From positions 4,144,501 through 4,208,500 of the forward strand of contig NZ_CP155618.1 in assembly GCF_031128465.2 (NCBI RefSeq): a stretch of DNA of 64,000 bases. Direction: 5' to 3'. The stretch comes from Mariniflexile litorale. GTDB lineage: Bacteria; Bacteroidota; Bacteroidia; Flavobacteriales; Flavobacteriaceae. The position numbers and the translations under genes are program-made. Below the pieces are notes generated by a model that was not told the DNA's origin, searched no databases, and saw only the letters and a list, made by a program, of their open reading frames with translations. Of this stretch, positions 16,829-25,277 are shown one piece after another (the first letter of the stretch is position 1; every line of letters begins with the position of its first letter).

Positions 16829-17683
16829 ATGCACATCGATTTAGAAAAAACCTTTGATAATGTTTCTTACAAAGACAAAGATTCTTTGATAAGCTATTAT
16901 GAAAATAGAAAGAAAAAAGTTTATGAGGCCCTAAATAGAGATCCAAGACCTGCTCATTTACAAGGCTTAAATGAAGAAGAAGCATTCTTAAGAATACTAA
17001 GTTATTCAGGTTTGGCTAATATTCTTGAAATTGGTTATTACTTTTCTTATAAAGCGAATAACCCTAATGAATATAATGATGCTTTATATACTTTTGCAAC
17101 ATTAAATACTGAGAGAACGAAACTTTTGAGTTTTGGAGGAGATAACTCTATAATGTTCAAAAATATAATAGATTATTTAGCTTGTAATGAATACGAAAGA
17201 GCAAAAGAATTGTGCAGTCCACTTTTTGGTAATTCTAAAAAAGGTCATCGATTTGCAATATGTATATTTAATTTACTACAATCTATACTCCATTCCGATA
17301 AAAAATTAATTGATCTTGCCTTAAAGGACGCTGAAAAATTTTTACAAAAAAAGAATCCGAAATTACAGAATAATACGATTGAATTTTTAATTGCATTAAT
17401 TGATGAAAACGAAGTGAACTTAAATAAACAACTTGATAATATTATTAGTAATTACAAAAAGAGTAAATGGATACACGAATATAAAACGCCTATATTGAAG
17501 CATATTGGAAATTTTCCAATTGGTCTGTATAAATTGGCTAAATTTTCTTTAAAAGAGAAAAATGTAAATTTAATAATACCAAATCATGAAGTGATTTGGA
17601 AAGAGTTTTGTGAATTAGAACAAAAGGCAAAACCTTACATTGTATTTAATCAAAATTTAAAAGGAATAAATAAATATTTATAA
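16829..17683 (+). CDS. Cassette 5: 284-residue helical protein, possibly Imm49-like
   Basis: A soluble, mostly helical protein with repeated paired helices (LFGNSKKGHRFAICIFNLLQ, LKDAEKFLQKK). Its C-terminal part, IGNFPIGLYKLAKFS followed by VNLIIPNHEVIWKEF, resembles the polymorphic-toxin immunity family Imm49. That match rests on pattern memory only. It starts 22 bases inside the cassette and stops just before the R'' box. The attC site that closes this cassette is split by a group II intron. Confidence 0.6.
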   Translation: MHIDLEKTFDNVSYKDKDSLISYYENRKKKVYEALNRDPRPAHLQGLNEEEAFLRILSYSGLANILEIGYYFSYKANNPNEYNDALYTFATLNTERTKLLSFGGDNSIMFKNIIDYLACNEYERAKELCSPLFGNSKKGHRFAICIFNLLQSILHSDKKLIDLALKDAEKFLQKKNPKLQNNTIEFLIALIDENEVNLNKQLDNIISNYKKSKWIHEYKTPILKHIGNFPIGLYKLAKFSLKEKNVNLIIPNHEVIWKEFCELEQKAKPYIVFNQNLKGINKYL

Positions 17684-17693
17684 ACTACAGCTA

Positions 17694-19548
17694 ATCGAGT
17701 AGACGGGTGACGACTTAAAAGTCGTCACTGCGCCTCTCACACCACCGTACGTACGGGTCTCGTATACGGCGGTTCACCAAATTGAAGTTTGCGTATTATT
17801 AATGTAATCTAACAAAGGTTTATACCCTTTTCGTTTAAGCCTAGAAACTGTAATAGTCGTCTTTAAAATAGGACTTTGAGCGACTGCCCAACCTCCCATT
17901 CTGGTGCGACTCCAAGCATAGGCTTGTCCGATTTCTATACCTAATCGAATGAGATTTTTACGTTTCCTCTCTAGCTTTTTCCAATCGTGCCAAATACAAT
18001 AGCGTAACCGATTTCTTAACCATTCATCTAGCTTTTTAACTTTTGCATAGATGTTAGTTAAGCGGTAATTATTCATCCAGCCTCGACAGACTTGATTAAG
18101 CCGATCCAGACGTTCGAATAACGACATGGGTTTGGTTTTCTTGGTGATACTTTTCAAGTTACGTTTAAACTTTGCCCAACCTTTCTTGGTTACCACTAGT
18201 GCATATTGTCCTTTTATACCCTTTTTATAAACGGGTACAAATCCATGCCCAAGTAACTCAAAGTTTACAGGTCTGCGAATGCCGCTTTTGGCTTTATTTA
18301 TAGGTAGTTTAAGTCTATCTCTTAAAAAGATAAACAGTTTATTTCCTATAGTTTTTGCCTCGCTTTTACTTTTTGCGTAAACACTAAAGTCGTCTGCGTA
18401 GCGAACATAGCGCAAGCCCATGCTTTTCATTTCTTTGTCCAAAACATCTAACATAATGTTAGATAATAAGGGACTAATGGGACTACCTTGAGGGATCCCT
18501 TTTCTGCGCTTTTTGAGTGTTCCATCTATTAAGATGGGCGCTCTTAACCATTTTCGGATTAATCGCAAGGTGGTTGGACATTTTACTTTGCGGTAAATAA
18601 GTTGAAGTAAGATACAGTGGTCTACTTCATCAAAGAACCCTTGTAAATCAATATCTACAATATCTTGGTAACCATCATTGATGTAGCCTTGTGCTTGTAA
18701 TACTGCTTTTTGGATGTTCTTTTGTGGGCGAAATCCATAACTAACAGGTTCAAAATCATATTCAAAATGAACCATTAATTGTTGACTTACCGCCTGTTGT
18801 AGCCACCTATCTACTACTGTTGGTATTCCTAATAATCGGGTTTTACCCGGTCCTTTTGGAATGGTTACTCCTAAAATTGAATTTGGCACATAGCTATTTG
18901 TGCGAATTGTAGATAATATAAGCGAACGGTTTTCCAATATGTATGCCGAAAGTGCCGTTGTTTTCATACCATCTACGCCGTTCGCTCCTTTATTGCGCTC
19001 CACTTGGCGTGTTGCTTTATAAAGGTTTGTTGCTGATAATACCTGTTCAATCATAGATTCAATAATTCGTGTACTCCTGTTGGTTTAAAACTAGGCTAGC
19101 TAAGCATCCTAATCGAATTCCAACGTAATTTAATGTTTAGTCCTTCCTTACCCGTGAGACCTGTACAATTCTTGTTGCACCTCGTTTCCTGTAAGTACTA
19201 TGACTTCTGCTGACTTCTCTACTTAACCAACTCGTAGTTGTAGAGATCTCCCCAGGTAATGGCATCTTCTTTCTCTCAATCCCTGCCGTATCTACATATT
19301 TACCCTTTTGTTAATCTTAGGGCGTTACAATGATGTGCTTGCTTACCCAAGTAAATATGCCTCTGTATACGGTTTCTGTTCGTCAGTACCGAGTTTTGTA
19401 GTTTCGCTTCCTTCACTCCATGTCTCACGACACACGAGCTTGCGACTTACTAATGCTTCAGGACGTTACTCCTGCGCATAAGGGACTTGCACCCTATAGA
19501 TTAATTATTTACCTTTCGGTAAAGAAAAGATGCCCATGCTGGGCACAC
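17694..19548 (-). mobile_element. Group II intron (1855 bp) in an attC-like site
   Basis: Read on the minus strand it begins GTGTGCCCAGCATGGGCAT, a standard group II 5' end (GUGYG), and contains AGGGTGCAAGTCCC. It ends with a domain V/VI region (CCGTACGTACGGTGGTGTG; stem GTGACGACTT/AAGTCGTCAC at 17707-17728) and CTACTCGAT. Removing it restores a perfect attC R'' box. It is opposite in direction to the cassettes, encodes a reverse transcriptase without an endonuclease domain, and splits the bottom-strand GT^TAGC. These are the traits of the class C introns that target integron attC sites. Confidence 0.88.
17774..19054 (-). CDS. ltrA: Group II intron reverse transcriptase/maturase
   Basis: A 426-residue intron-encoded protein. 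It has RT domains with GIPQGSPISPLLSN and the active-site YADD (Tyr219-Asp222), and a maturase X domain (FERLDRLNQVCRGWMNNY). The tail is short (KRKGYKPLLDYI) with no HNH endonuclease, as in class C introns. It aids intron splicing and copies the intron RNA into new DNA sites. Its TGA stop overlaps the first bases of domain V, leaving about 80 bases for the intron 3' end. Confidence 0.93.
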   Translation of the reverse strand: MIEQVLSATNLYKATRQVERNKGANGVDGMKTTALSAYILENRSLILSTIRTNSYVPNSILGVTIPKGPGKTRLLGIPTVVDRWLQQAVSQQLMVHFEYDFEPVSYGFRPQKNIQKAVLQAQGYINDGYQDIVDIDLQGFFDEVDHCILLQLIYRKVKCPTTLRLIRKWLRAPILIDGTLKKRRKGIPQGSPISPLLSNIMLDVLDKEMKSMGLRYVRYADDFSVYAKSKSEAKTIGNKLFIFLRDRLKLPINKAKSGIRRPVNFELLGHGFVPVYKKGIKGQYALVVTKKGWAKFKRNLKSITKKTKPMSLFERLDRLNQVCRGWMNNYRLTNIYAKVKKLDEWLRNRLRYCIWHDWKKLERKRKNLIRLGIEIGQAYAWSRTRMGGWAVAQSPILKTTITVSRLKRKGYKPLLDYINNTQTSIW

Positions 19549-19701
19549 ACACCGTGTATAATTAATGGCTATTTTTAGCTTAACCAATGTTTGTTGCTTG
19601 TTTACTAGCTTCTGATTTTCCTTCGGAAAATCCTCGCACGCAAACACGCAACTTTCCATACACATTAACGTTACCCACAATATTTAACAGAACAACTCAA
19701 A

Positions 19702-19815
19702 GTAAACTTAATTGTTTACTTTTTTTATTTTTTGTAAACATATACGGTTACTTTTTTATATATTTGTAAATTCATATGTTTACAATTATATTATTTTGTA
19801 AACTTAAAGAGTTAC
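19702..19815 (+). promoter_or_regulatory. Four 18-bp dyads at 32-bp spacing, operator of the mobile mystery pair
   Basis: The pattern GTAAAC-N6-GTTTAC occurs at 19702-19719 (perfect) and, with small changes, at 19734-19751 (GTAAAC/GGTTAC), 19766-19783 (GTAAAT/GTTTAC) and 19798-19815 (GTAAAC/AGTTAC). The starts are exactly 32 bp apart, about three DNA turns, so all face the same side. The last ends 4 bases before the start codon at 19820. The HTH protein encoded there is the likely ligand (inference). Confidence 0.8.
19759..19766 (+). promoter_or_regulatory. -7 box TATATTTG for the mobile mystery pair
   Basis: An exact TAnnTTTG match that touches the third dyad. A TTG (19732-19734) lies 24 bases upstream, slightly longer than usual. 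A repressor on the dyads would cover this promoter. Confidence 0.6.
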
Positions 19816-19819
19816 AAAA

Positions 19820-20281
19820 ATGAGAAATAAGCAAAAACTTTTAATTGAGCAATTGGACCAAAAACTTCAACCATTCTCTGAAACCAGAAAGGTCCTGGTC
19901 CCAGAACGTGGATGGATAAATACAATTCGGACATCACTTAATATGACAATGGCACAACTTGGTGCCAAATTAAATATAACAAGACAAGGAGTAAAAAGAA
20001 TAGAGGAAAGTGAAGCTAATGGTACGATAACGCTCAATTCTTTAAAAGATGTAGCCAATGCAATTGACTTGAAATTAGTATATGCACTGGTCCCACTAAA
20101 TGGGACCATAAACGATTTAATTCAAATAAAAGCAAAAAAGCTGGCCCGAAAAATAGTTTTAAGAACTAACCAAAATATGAAATTAGAGGACCAAGGAATT
20201 GGAGATGAAAAGATAGCCAAAACCATAAAGGAGCTTGCTAGCGAAATAAAACGAGAGATGAAAAAATCATTATGGGATTAG
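19820..20281 (+). CDS. Cassette 6, gene a: mobile mystery protein A (HTH regulator)
   Basis: A 153-residue protein with an XRE-type helix-turn-helix at about 35-85 (MTMAQLGAKLNITRQGVKRI, then the LNSLKDVANAIDLKLVYALV segment). It matches mobile mystery protein A, which is found in mobile DNA and paired with a Fic protein. The two genes overlap by 10 bases, so they are translationally coupled. By analogy with Fic antidote systems, it probably represses the operon and may counter the Fic partner. Four operator-like dyads lie directly upstream. Confidence 0.82.
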   Translation: MRNKQKLLIEQLDQKLQPFSETRKVLVPERGWINTIRTSLNMTMAQLGAKLNITRQGVKRIEESEANGTITLNSLKDVANAIDLKLVYALVPLNGTINDLIQIKAKKLARKIVLRTNQNMKLEDQGIGDEKIAKTIKELASEIKREMKKSLWD

Positions 20282-20868
20282 AATTCGATTATAAAGATGG
20301 ACAAACACCTTTAGACGAAGAAGAAAAGGAAGGTCTTAAAATAAAGTCTATCACTACTCAAGGAGAACTAGATGAATTTGAGCAATTGAACATTGAAAAA
20401 GCAGTTGAATGGACTATTCATTCAAAATTCAAACTTGAAAAAATTTTAACTGAAAAGTTTATGAAAGACTTACACAAAAAAATGTATGGTGATGTATGGA
20501 AATGGGCAGGAGAATTTAGAAAGACTGAAAAGAACATTGGAATTCCGTGGACACAAATTGGAATTGAATTAAAAAATTTATTGGACGACACTAAATATTG
20601 GATAGATAACAACACTTTTCCACCTGAAGAAATAGCTATAAGATTTAAACATCGCATAGTATCCATTCATTGCTTTCCAAACGGAAATGGAAGACACTCA
20701 AGGATGGTGGCTGATATAATTATGGAATCAATATTTGGCAATGAAATATTTTCTTGGCATCAATCAAATATGGTTAAAGCTAACGAAACAAGAAATCAAT
20801 ATATAAAAGCTTTGAGAGAAGCTGATAAAGGAAATTTCAAACAGTTAATTGAATTTGCAAAAAACTAA
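20272..20868 (+). CDS. Cassette 6, gene b: mobile mystery protein B (Fic domain)
   Basis: A 198-residue Fic/DOC protein. The active-site loop is HCFPNGNGRHSRM, a form of HxFxxGNGR with the catalytic His, the phosphate-binding GNGR and the usual Phe. The inhibitory helix motif is not obvious within the protein. Fic enzymes transfer AMP or another nucleotide part to target proteins. It matches mobile mystery protein B, the constant partner of protein A. Its stop codon is adjacent to the attC-like R'' sequence. A toxin or defence role is inferred from family behaviour. Confidence 0.88.
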   Translation: MGLEFDYKDGQTPLDEEEKEGLKIKSITTQGELDEFEQLNIEKAVEWTIHSKFKLEKILTEKFMKDLHKKMYGDVWKWAGEFRKTEKNIGIPWTQIGIELKNLLDDTKYWIDNNTFPPEEIAIRFKHRIVSIHCFPNGNGRHSRMVADIIMESIFGNEIFSWHQSNMVKANETRNQYIKALREADKGNFKQLIEFAKN

Positions 20869-20898
20869 TGCCAACAACGTATCCTATAATTTATTGCT

Positions 20899-20908
20899 AG
20901 TTCTAGCC
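20899..20908. repeat. Target duplication of IS4-family element, left copy
   Basis: AGTTCTAGCC is repeated directly at 22350-22359 on the other side of the element. A 10-bp duplication is usual for the IS4 subgroup. Confidence 0.85.
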
Positions 20909-22349
20909 TAATGTCATTAAGTTAAGGATATAATCATTTGATTTTCAACGAATTAATATTGTTTTTAAGTGATTTTATTCGTATATTTATTTGATTATCA
21001 ACTCAATATAAAGATGAAAAAAAACAGCAATTTTAATTTTCGAGAGATTGAAAGCGGAATTGTTCAGCGACGCATTAAAAAACGAATTTAGAATTTCAGA
21101 AAAGTACTTTACCCGTAAACGAAAACAACAATTTTCTACTATCTTATTGCTTATGTTGAATATGCTCCGTAAAAGTCTGTCCTTGGAGTTAGAGAACTTT
21201 CTAAGTTTTTTAAAAATAGGTACAACCCGAAAGTTTACCAAAAGTGCTTTTGTACAGGCACGTAAAAAAATAAGCCCTAAAGTCTTCAAACATCTCTCAC
21301 AGACCTTGATTAAGGAGTTTTATACAGATAATGAGCCAGGTATTAAAACCTGGAAAGGTTTTAGGCTATTGGCAGTAGATGGATCCCGAATTACCCTACC
21401 ACTGACAAAAGACCTAAAGGCATATTTTGGAGAAACGAAAAACCATACCACCACAAGTATCGTACAGGCAAAGTGCTCCGTTCTATATGACCTGGAAAAC
21501 AATTACATCATCGATGGGGAACTGGCACCAATAAGCCAAGGAGAACGTGCTATGGCGCTCTCGCACCTGATTTATTGCAAACAAGGTGATCTAATACTTT
21601 ATGACAGAGGCTATCCCTCGTATGATTTTATAAAGTACCACATTACCAATAATTTGGATTATGTAATCCGCGTAAAGATCAGCTTTAGCAAACTTATTCT
21701 CGATTTTGAAAAAAGCAAAAAGAAATCTCAAATAGTTATCATTACCTCTGGTAGATACATAAAACTATCAGATAAAGCCTCAGATAAAACAGCACCTATA
21801 AAAGTAAGACTCATAAGGGTAGAACTACCAAAGGGACAAGTTGAAATATTAATGACCTCTTTATTGGATATCAAAAACTACCCCAACAACATGTTCAAAT
21901 CTCTTTATTATAAACGATGGCGTGTGGAAACGTTTTATGACGAGCTGAAGAACAAGTTGATGGTCGAACATTTCTCTGGGTACTCCAGACAAAGTATCCT
22001 ACAGGATTTTTACGCCGCTCTATTCATCGGCAACATACAGACCTTAATTGTCAGTGAACTCGAAGATGAAATAGCAGAAAAGAACAAACAAAGAAAATTA
22101 AACTATAAAGTTAACACTAACCTCTCTTATGGCTTTTTAAAAAATAGAGTGATAGAATTATTTTTTACAGAAAACCAAATAGAACAACCACTCAATGAAC
22201 TCAAACAATTGTTTATGGAAAATATGGTACCTATAAGACCCTATCGTTCTTTTAAACGAGATATGGGCAAATACAGATCTCGAACCAAGCCCAAAATAAC
22301 TAAAAACCAGAAAGATAGTATTTGAAAAACCCTTAACTTAATGACATTA
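20909..22349 (+). mobile_element. IS4-family insertion sequence, 1441 bp
   Basis: The ends are perfect 19-bp inverted repeats, TAATGTCATTAAGTTAAGG at 20909-20927 and its complement at 22331-22349. They are flanked by 10-bp target duplications (20899-20908, 22350-22359). The single transposase gene appears intact, so the element may be active. It sits in the loop of attC-like site 6. Confidence 0.92.
21048..22325 (+). CDS. IS4-family transposase
   Basis: A 425-residue DDE transposase. The first Asp is in LLAVDGSRITLP, the second in LILYDRGYPSYD, and the Glu in the IS4 signature YYKRWRVETFYDELKNK (Y-x2-R-x3-E-x6-K). The frame opens with TTG at 21048; an in-frame TGA lies at 21015-21017. An ATG at 21014 belongs to another frame and ends after about 25 codons, so TTG is the best start unless a frameshift is used. 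No internal stop is present. Confidence 0.9.
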   Translation: MKAELFSDALKNEFRISEKYFTRKRKQQFSTILLLMLNMLRKSLSLELENFLSFLKIGTTRKFTKSAFVQARKKISPKVFKHLSQTLIKEFYTDNEPGIKTWKGFRLLAVDGSRITLPLTKDLKAYFGETKNHTTTSIVQAKCSVLYDLENNYIIDGELAPISQGERAMALSHLIYCKQGDLILYDRGYPSYDFIKYHITNNLDYVIRVKISFSKLILDFEKSKKKSQIVIITSGRYIKLSDKASDKTAPIKVRLIRVELPKGQVEILMTSLLDIKNYPNNMFKSLYYKRWRVETFYDELKNKLMVEHFSGYSRQSILQDFYAALFIGNIQTLIVSELEDEIAEKNKQRKLNYKVNTNLSYGFLKNRVIELFFTENQIEQPLNELKQLFMENMVPIRPYRSFKRDMGKYRSRTKPKITKNQKDSI

Positions 22350-22448
22350 AGTTCTAGCCTACTTACGAAAATCCTTGCGGATTTTCTATTCGGTTTTTAT
22401 TTGCTAAATTACGTGCTAAACCACGCAACAAACCATATACAACAACGT

Positions 22449-24145
22449 CAAACTGTCTAAAAACCTATTTTTCAACAACTCACAATTTGCCTTAAAAATC
22501 GCTCATTAAAATTGCGTATATCCTTTGTTTTTCATATTTTTATATATGAAATTCATCAACGGCTCTAACAGAAACCAACTCCCACTTTTTGCTTCTTCAA
22601 TAGATGATGCCATTGCCCAAAACAATGAGGTTAGGCTCATAGACCTTTTTGTAGACAGCCTTAAACTCGCTGATTTTGGATTCGATTTCGATTTTGTCGA
22701 AAATGGAAGACCAGCTTACCATCCTTCGGATCTGCTCAAACTATTCATTTACGGATACCTTAATCGCATTCGCTCCTCACGAGTCCTCGAGAAAGAATGT
22801 CAACGCAATATTGAGCTTATGTGGCTCTTAAAAAGACTTGTCCCTGATCATAATACTATTGCTAATTTTCGCAAGGACAATACTAAGCCCATTGCTAAGG
22901 TTTTTCGTGCCACAGTAAAAATGGCCTCGCACTTTGAGCTTATTGGTGGCACATGGGTCGCTGGAGACAGCACAAAACTTAGAGCACAAAATTCCAAGAA
23001 AAACAACTTTAACCCTGCAAAAATAGATCGTCACATTGCATACATTGATGCGCGATTAGAAGAATACGCCTTGGCTTTGTCTAAACAAGATGGAGATACT
23101 AATAACAAAAAAGTCATAACTAAAAAGATTAGCAAACACCGTTTACAAAAACAAAAATACATCGCATATCAAAATACCATAGACTCCACTGGAGTAACCC
23201 AAATATCGACTTCCGATCCTGATAGTCGTCAAATCATGACCCGAAACAACATCTCGGAAGTAGCCTATACCGTGCAAACAATTGTTGATGCCCGCCATAA
23301 CATCCCGATTGATTTTAAAGTGACCAACCAAAACGATTCCAAGGCCATGGGAGGCATGCTGCGCAGAACAAAGACCATTTTAAGAACAAACAATTTTACG
23401 GCTCTTTTTGATAAAGGATATCACACTGGAAGTGAATTTAAAGCAGCTGATCAATTAGGTATTAAAACACTCGTAGCCATACCTAGTATAGGCAGGGCTT
23501 CACAAGCTCCGGACACAAACTACAACTCCGAACACTTTGCCTATTGCAAGGAAAACGACACCTACACATGTCCACAGGGAAACATCCTAAAAAGCAATGG
23601 CAGCACCTATAAAGGCAATAATTACACATTCAAGCAGTACAAGACCAAAAAATGTAAAAACTGTCCCGTTAGAGACCTGTGCACCACTGCCAAAGCCAAT
23701 GGAAAAGTAATACAGCGCAGTGAATACCAACATTACATTGAGCAGAATGCCATAAGAATGAAACAAGATCCAAAGGCTTACAAAAAAAGACAGGCTATCG
23801 TAGAGCATCCTTATGGCGTAATAAAAAGACAATGGGGATTTTATTATATCATGACCAAGAAGACCATTGAACATGCCTCGGCAGATGTGGGCCTTATATT
23901 TTCTGCATATAACCTGCGTAGAATATTCAACTTAATTGACCACAATTCTCTAAAAGAGTACCTAAAAAGGCTGTTTTTGATTTTTTACACCTATAGGACT
24001 GTTTTTAAAGCCTTTTGCCAAACCTATATCAATTCCAAAAACCAAAATATTTACCACAAAAAATATTATATGGTAGCTTAAACCACCTATTTTTACTTAA
24101 TTTTAAATTAAAAAAATAAAAAACCGATAGTTTTTAGACAAACTG
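22449..24145 (+). mobile_element. IS1182-family insertion sequence, 1697 bp
   Basis: The ends are CAAACTGTCTAAAAAC (left) and the complement of CAGTTTGTCTAAAAAC (right), differing at three positions. They are flanked by ACGT on both sides (22445-22448, 24146-24149), a likely 4-bp target duplication. Because ACGT is palindromic, the exact ends could shift by two bases. The empty site reads ACAACGTTGTGC, so insertion took place exactly at the attC crossover. Confidence 0.82.
22546..24081 (+). CDS. IS1182-family transposase
   Basis: A 511-residue transposase. The start at ATG 22546 (MKFINGSNRNQ) is preferred; the frame is open 21 bases further upstream. The N-terminal DUF772-type domain has YHPSDLLKLFIYGYLNRIRS. 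The catalytic Asp residues are in WVAGDSTKLRAQ and ALFDKGYHTG, and a C-terminal EHPYGVIKRQWGFYY carries the Glu. A four-cysteine cluster (CPQGN, CKNCPVRDLC) is typical of the family. The gene is intact. Confidence 0.9.
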   Translation: MKFINGSNRNQLPLFASSIDDAIAQNNEVRLIDLFVDSLKLADFGFDFDFVENGRPAYHPSDLLKLFIYGYLNRIRSSRVLEKECQRNIELMWLLKRLVPDHNTIANFRKDNTKPIAKVFRATVKMASHFELIGGTWVAGDSTKLRAQNSKKNNFNPAKIDRHIAYIDARLEEYALALSKQDGDTNNKKVITKKISKHRLQKQKYIAYQNTIDSTGVTQISTSDPDSRQIMTRNNISEVAYTVQTIVDARHNIPIDFKVTNQNDSKAMGGMLRRTKTILRTNNFTALFDKGYHTGSEFKAADQLGIKTLVAIPSIGRASQAPDTNYNSEHFAYCKENDTYTCPQGNILKSNGSTYKGNNYTFKQYKTKKCKNCPVRDLCTTAKANGKVIQRSEYQHYIEQNAIRMKQDPKAYKKRQAIVEHPYGVIKRQWGFYYIMTKKTIEHASADVGLIFSAYNLRRIFNLIDHNSLKEYLKRLFLIFYTYRTVFKAFCQTYINSKNQNIYHKKYYMVA

Positions 24146-24179
24146 ACGTTGTGCTTAATTAAAACAAACCAATATACTT

Positions 24180-25253
24180 ATGAAAAAAACAATTTTACTC
24201 ATCACTTGCCTACTATCAATTTTTAGTATTTATTCCCAAGTCAATATTGGAAGAAAAAGAGGACTTGGAAATTTATACGTTGTTGAACATAATGACAAAC
24301 TATATGATATTATAAAAAAAACGACGACTTACTTTGTTGTACCGGATAGTTTAGATTTCAATGAGACAAAAAAAACCATTGAAGAAATTTGGACATTTAA
24401 TAGTATTAAGTTTATATCCGAAGTTGATTATCAAAAAGGCGAATTAATTTCAACAGACAATTCTATAATCAAGTTTCAGGACAAGAATTACATCAAAACT
24501 AAAGAAACAATAGGAAGAAATGATGAGAGAATCGTTGGAACAATTGATTTATACAAATTTCAAATGTTTTATTATGAAGAAGTTTCAAAAAAGAATAACG
24601 GGAAAATCAAAAAAGAGATAGGGCAAATTGCTGAGATAATATTCACTCCTGATAACTATTATAGATTTTTAGGAAAAGAGACTGGTTATACTGGCGACTT
24701 TGAAATAGGTTATGTAGGAAAACCTAGTTTGTTTAAATCAGGGACAAATGAATTTACCGTTAAAACTAAAGATGATGGCAATAGTTACAAATATCTTAAA
24801 ACCCCAGAATCATATAATTTTCACTTAGGTTATATTAAAAATTACTTTCAAACTTTGAATAATAAATTAACCGACAATGAAAGTTTAAAAATAAGAGATG
24901 AAATTAAAAAGAAAGACAAGTTAAAAGAGCTAAAATCAAAAACACTTTATGTCCCAAATTGGTTATTAAAAGATTATAGTACATTTAAATTAAAAGTAAC
25001 TAAAGTCCTAAAACCTGAAGAATTATTCGAAGATTATAAATTTGAATTTAAAGTTCTTTCAAATGAAGAATTAAATTCAAAAATTTTAAACAAAGATGAA
25101 TTCTACTATTTAATGCACACTACATATAATGGAGAAAAAGTCATATCAATTATTAACAGTCTGACAGGTGAAATAATTTATTCAATAGTTGATAACTCTA
25201 GTAATCTTATCGAAAAATCTGACTTGAAGGATATTAATAAGTTAATTAAGTAA
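24180..25253 (+). CDS. Cassette 7: exported protein of unknown family, 357 residues
   Basis: A clear signal peptide (LITCLLSIFSIYSQ) is followed by a mature part rich in beta strands and Lys. No Cys lipobox, catalytic motif or T9SS sorting domain is seen, so it is probably periplasmic. The C-terminal third has an alternation of charged and aromatic residues (EDYKFEFKVLSNEELNSK). It resembles no family that I recognise. It starts 31 bases inside the cassette. Confidence 0.7.
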   Translation: MKKTILLITCLLSIFSIYSQVNIGRKRGLGNLYVVEHNDKLYDIIKKTTTYFVVPDSLDFNETKKTIEEIWTFNSIKFISEVDYQKGELISTDNSIIKFQDKNYIKTKETIGRNDERIVGTIDLYKFQMFYYEEVSKKNNGKIKKEIGQIAEIIFTPDNYYRFLGKETGYTGDFEIGYVGKPSLFKSGTNEFTVKTKDDGNSYKYLKTPESYNFHLGYIKNYFQTLNNKLTDNESLKIRDEIKKKDKLKELKSKTLYVPNWLLKDYSTFKLKVTKVLKPEELFEDYKFEFKVLSNEELNSKILNKDEFYYLMHTTYNGEKVISIINSLTGEIIYSIVDNSSNLIEKSDLKDINKLIK

Positions 25254-25277
25254 AAACTATCTACAACAAAGGTAACC

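Larger units (their letters stand above)
17687..19678 (+). repeat. attC-like site 5, interrupted by a group II intron
   Basis: The left part ACAGCTA (17687-17693) and the right part starting ACACCGTG (19549) rejoin as ACAGCTAACACCGTG. This restores R'' ACAGCTAAC, the exact reverse complement of cassette 5's start GTTAGCTGT. The rest of the site (19551-19678) has the usual stem, the hairpin GATTTTCC-TTC-GGAAAATC and the end GTTACCCAC at 19670. Without the intron it would be 137 bp. Confidence 0.85.
20870..24156 (+). repeat. attC-like site 6, split by two insertion sequences
   Basis: The pieces are 20870-20908, 22360-22448 and 24150-24156. They rejoin into one site with R'' GCCAAC, stem TATAATTTATTGC with GCAACAAACCATATAC, hairpin GAAAATCC-TTGC-GGATTTTC, and end GTTGTGCTT. 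The R'' does not match the start of cassette 6 (GTTACCCAC), so this cassette may be a hybrid. Confidence 0.75.

Noticed and set aside
19587-19769. Short plus-strand frame in the DNA before mobile mystery protein A
   Set aside because: It lies in the attC site and operator region and encodes no recognisable protein.
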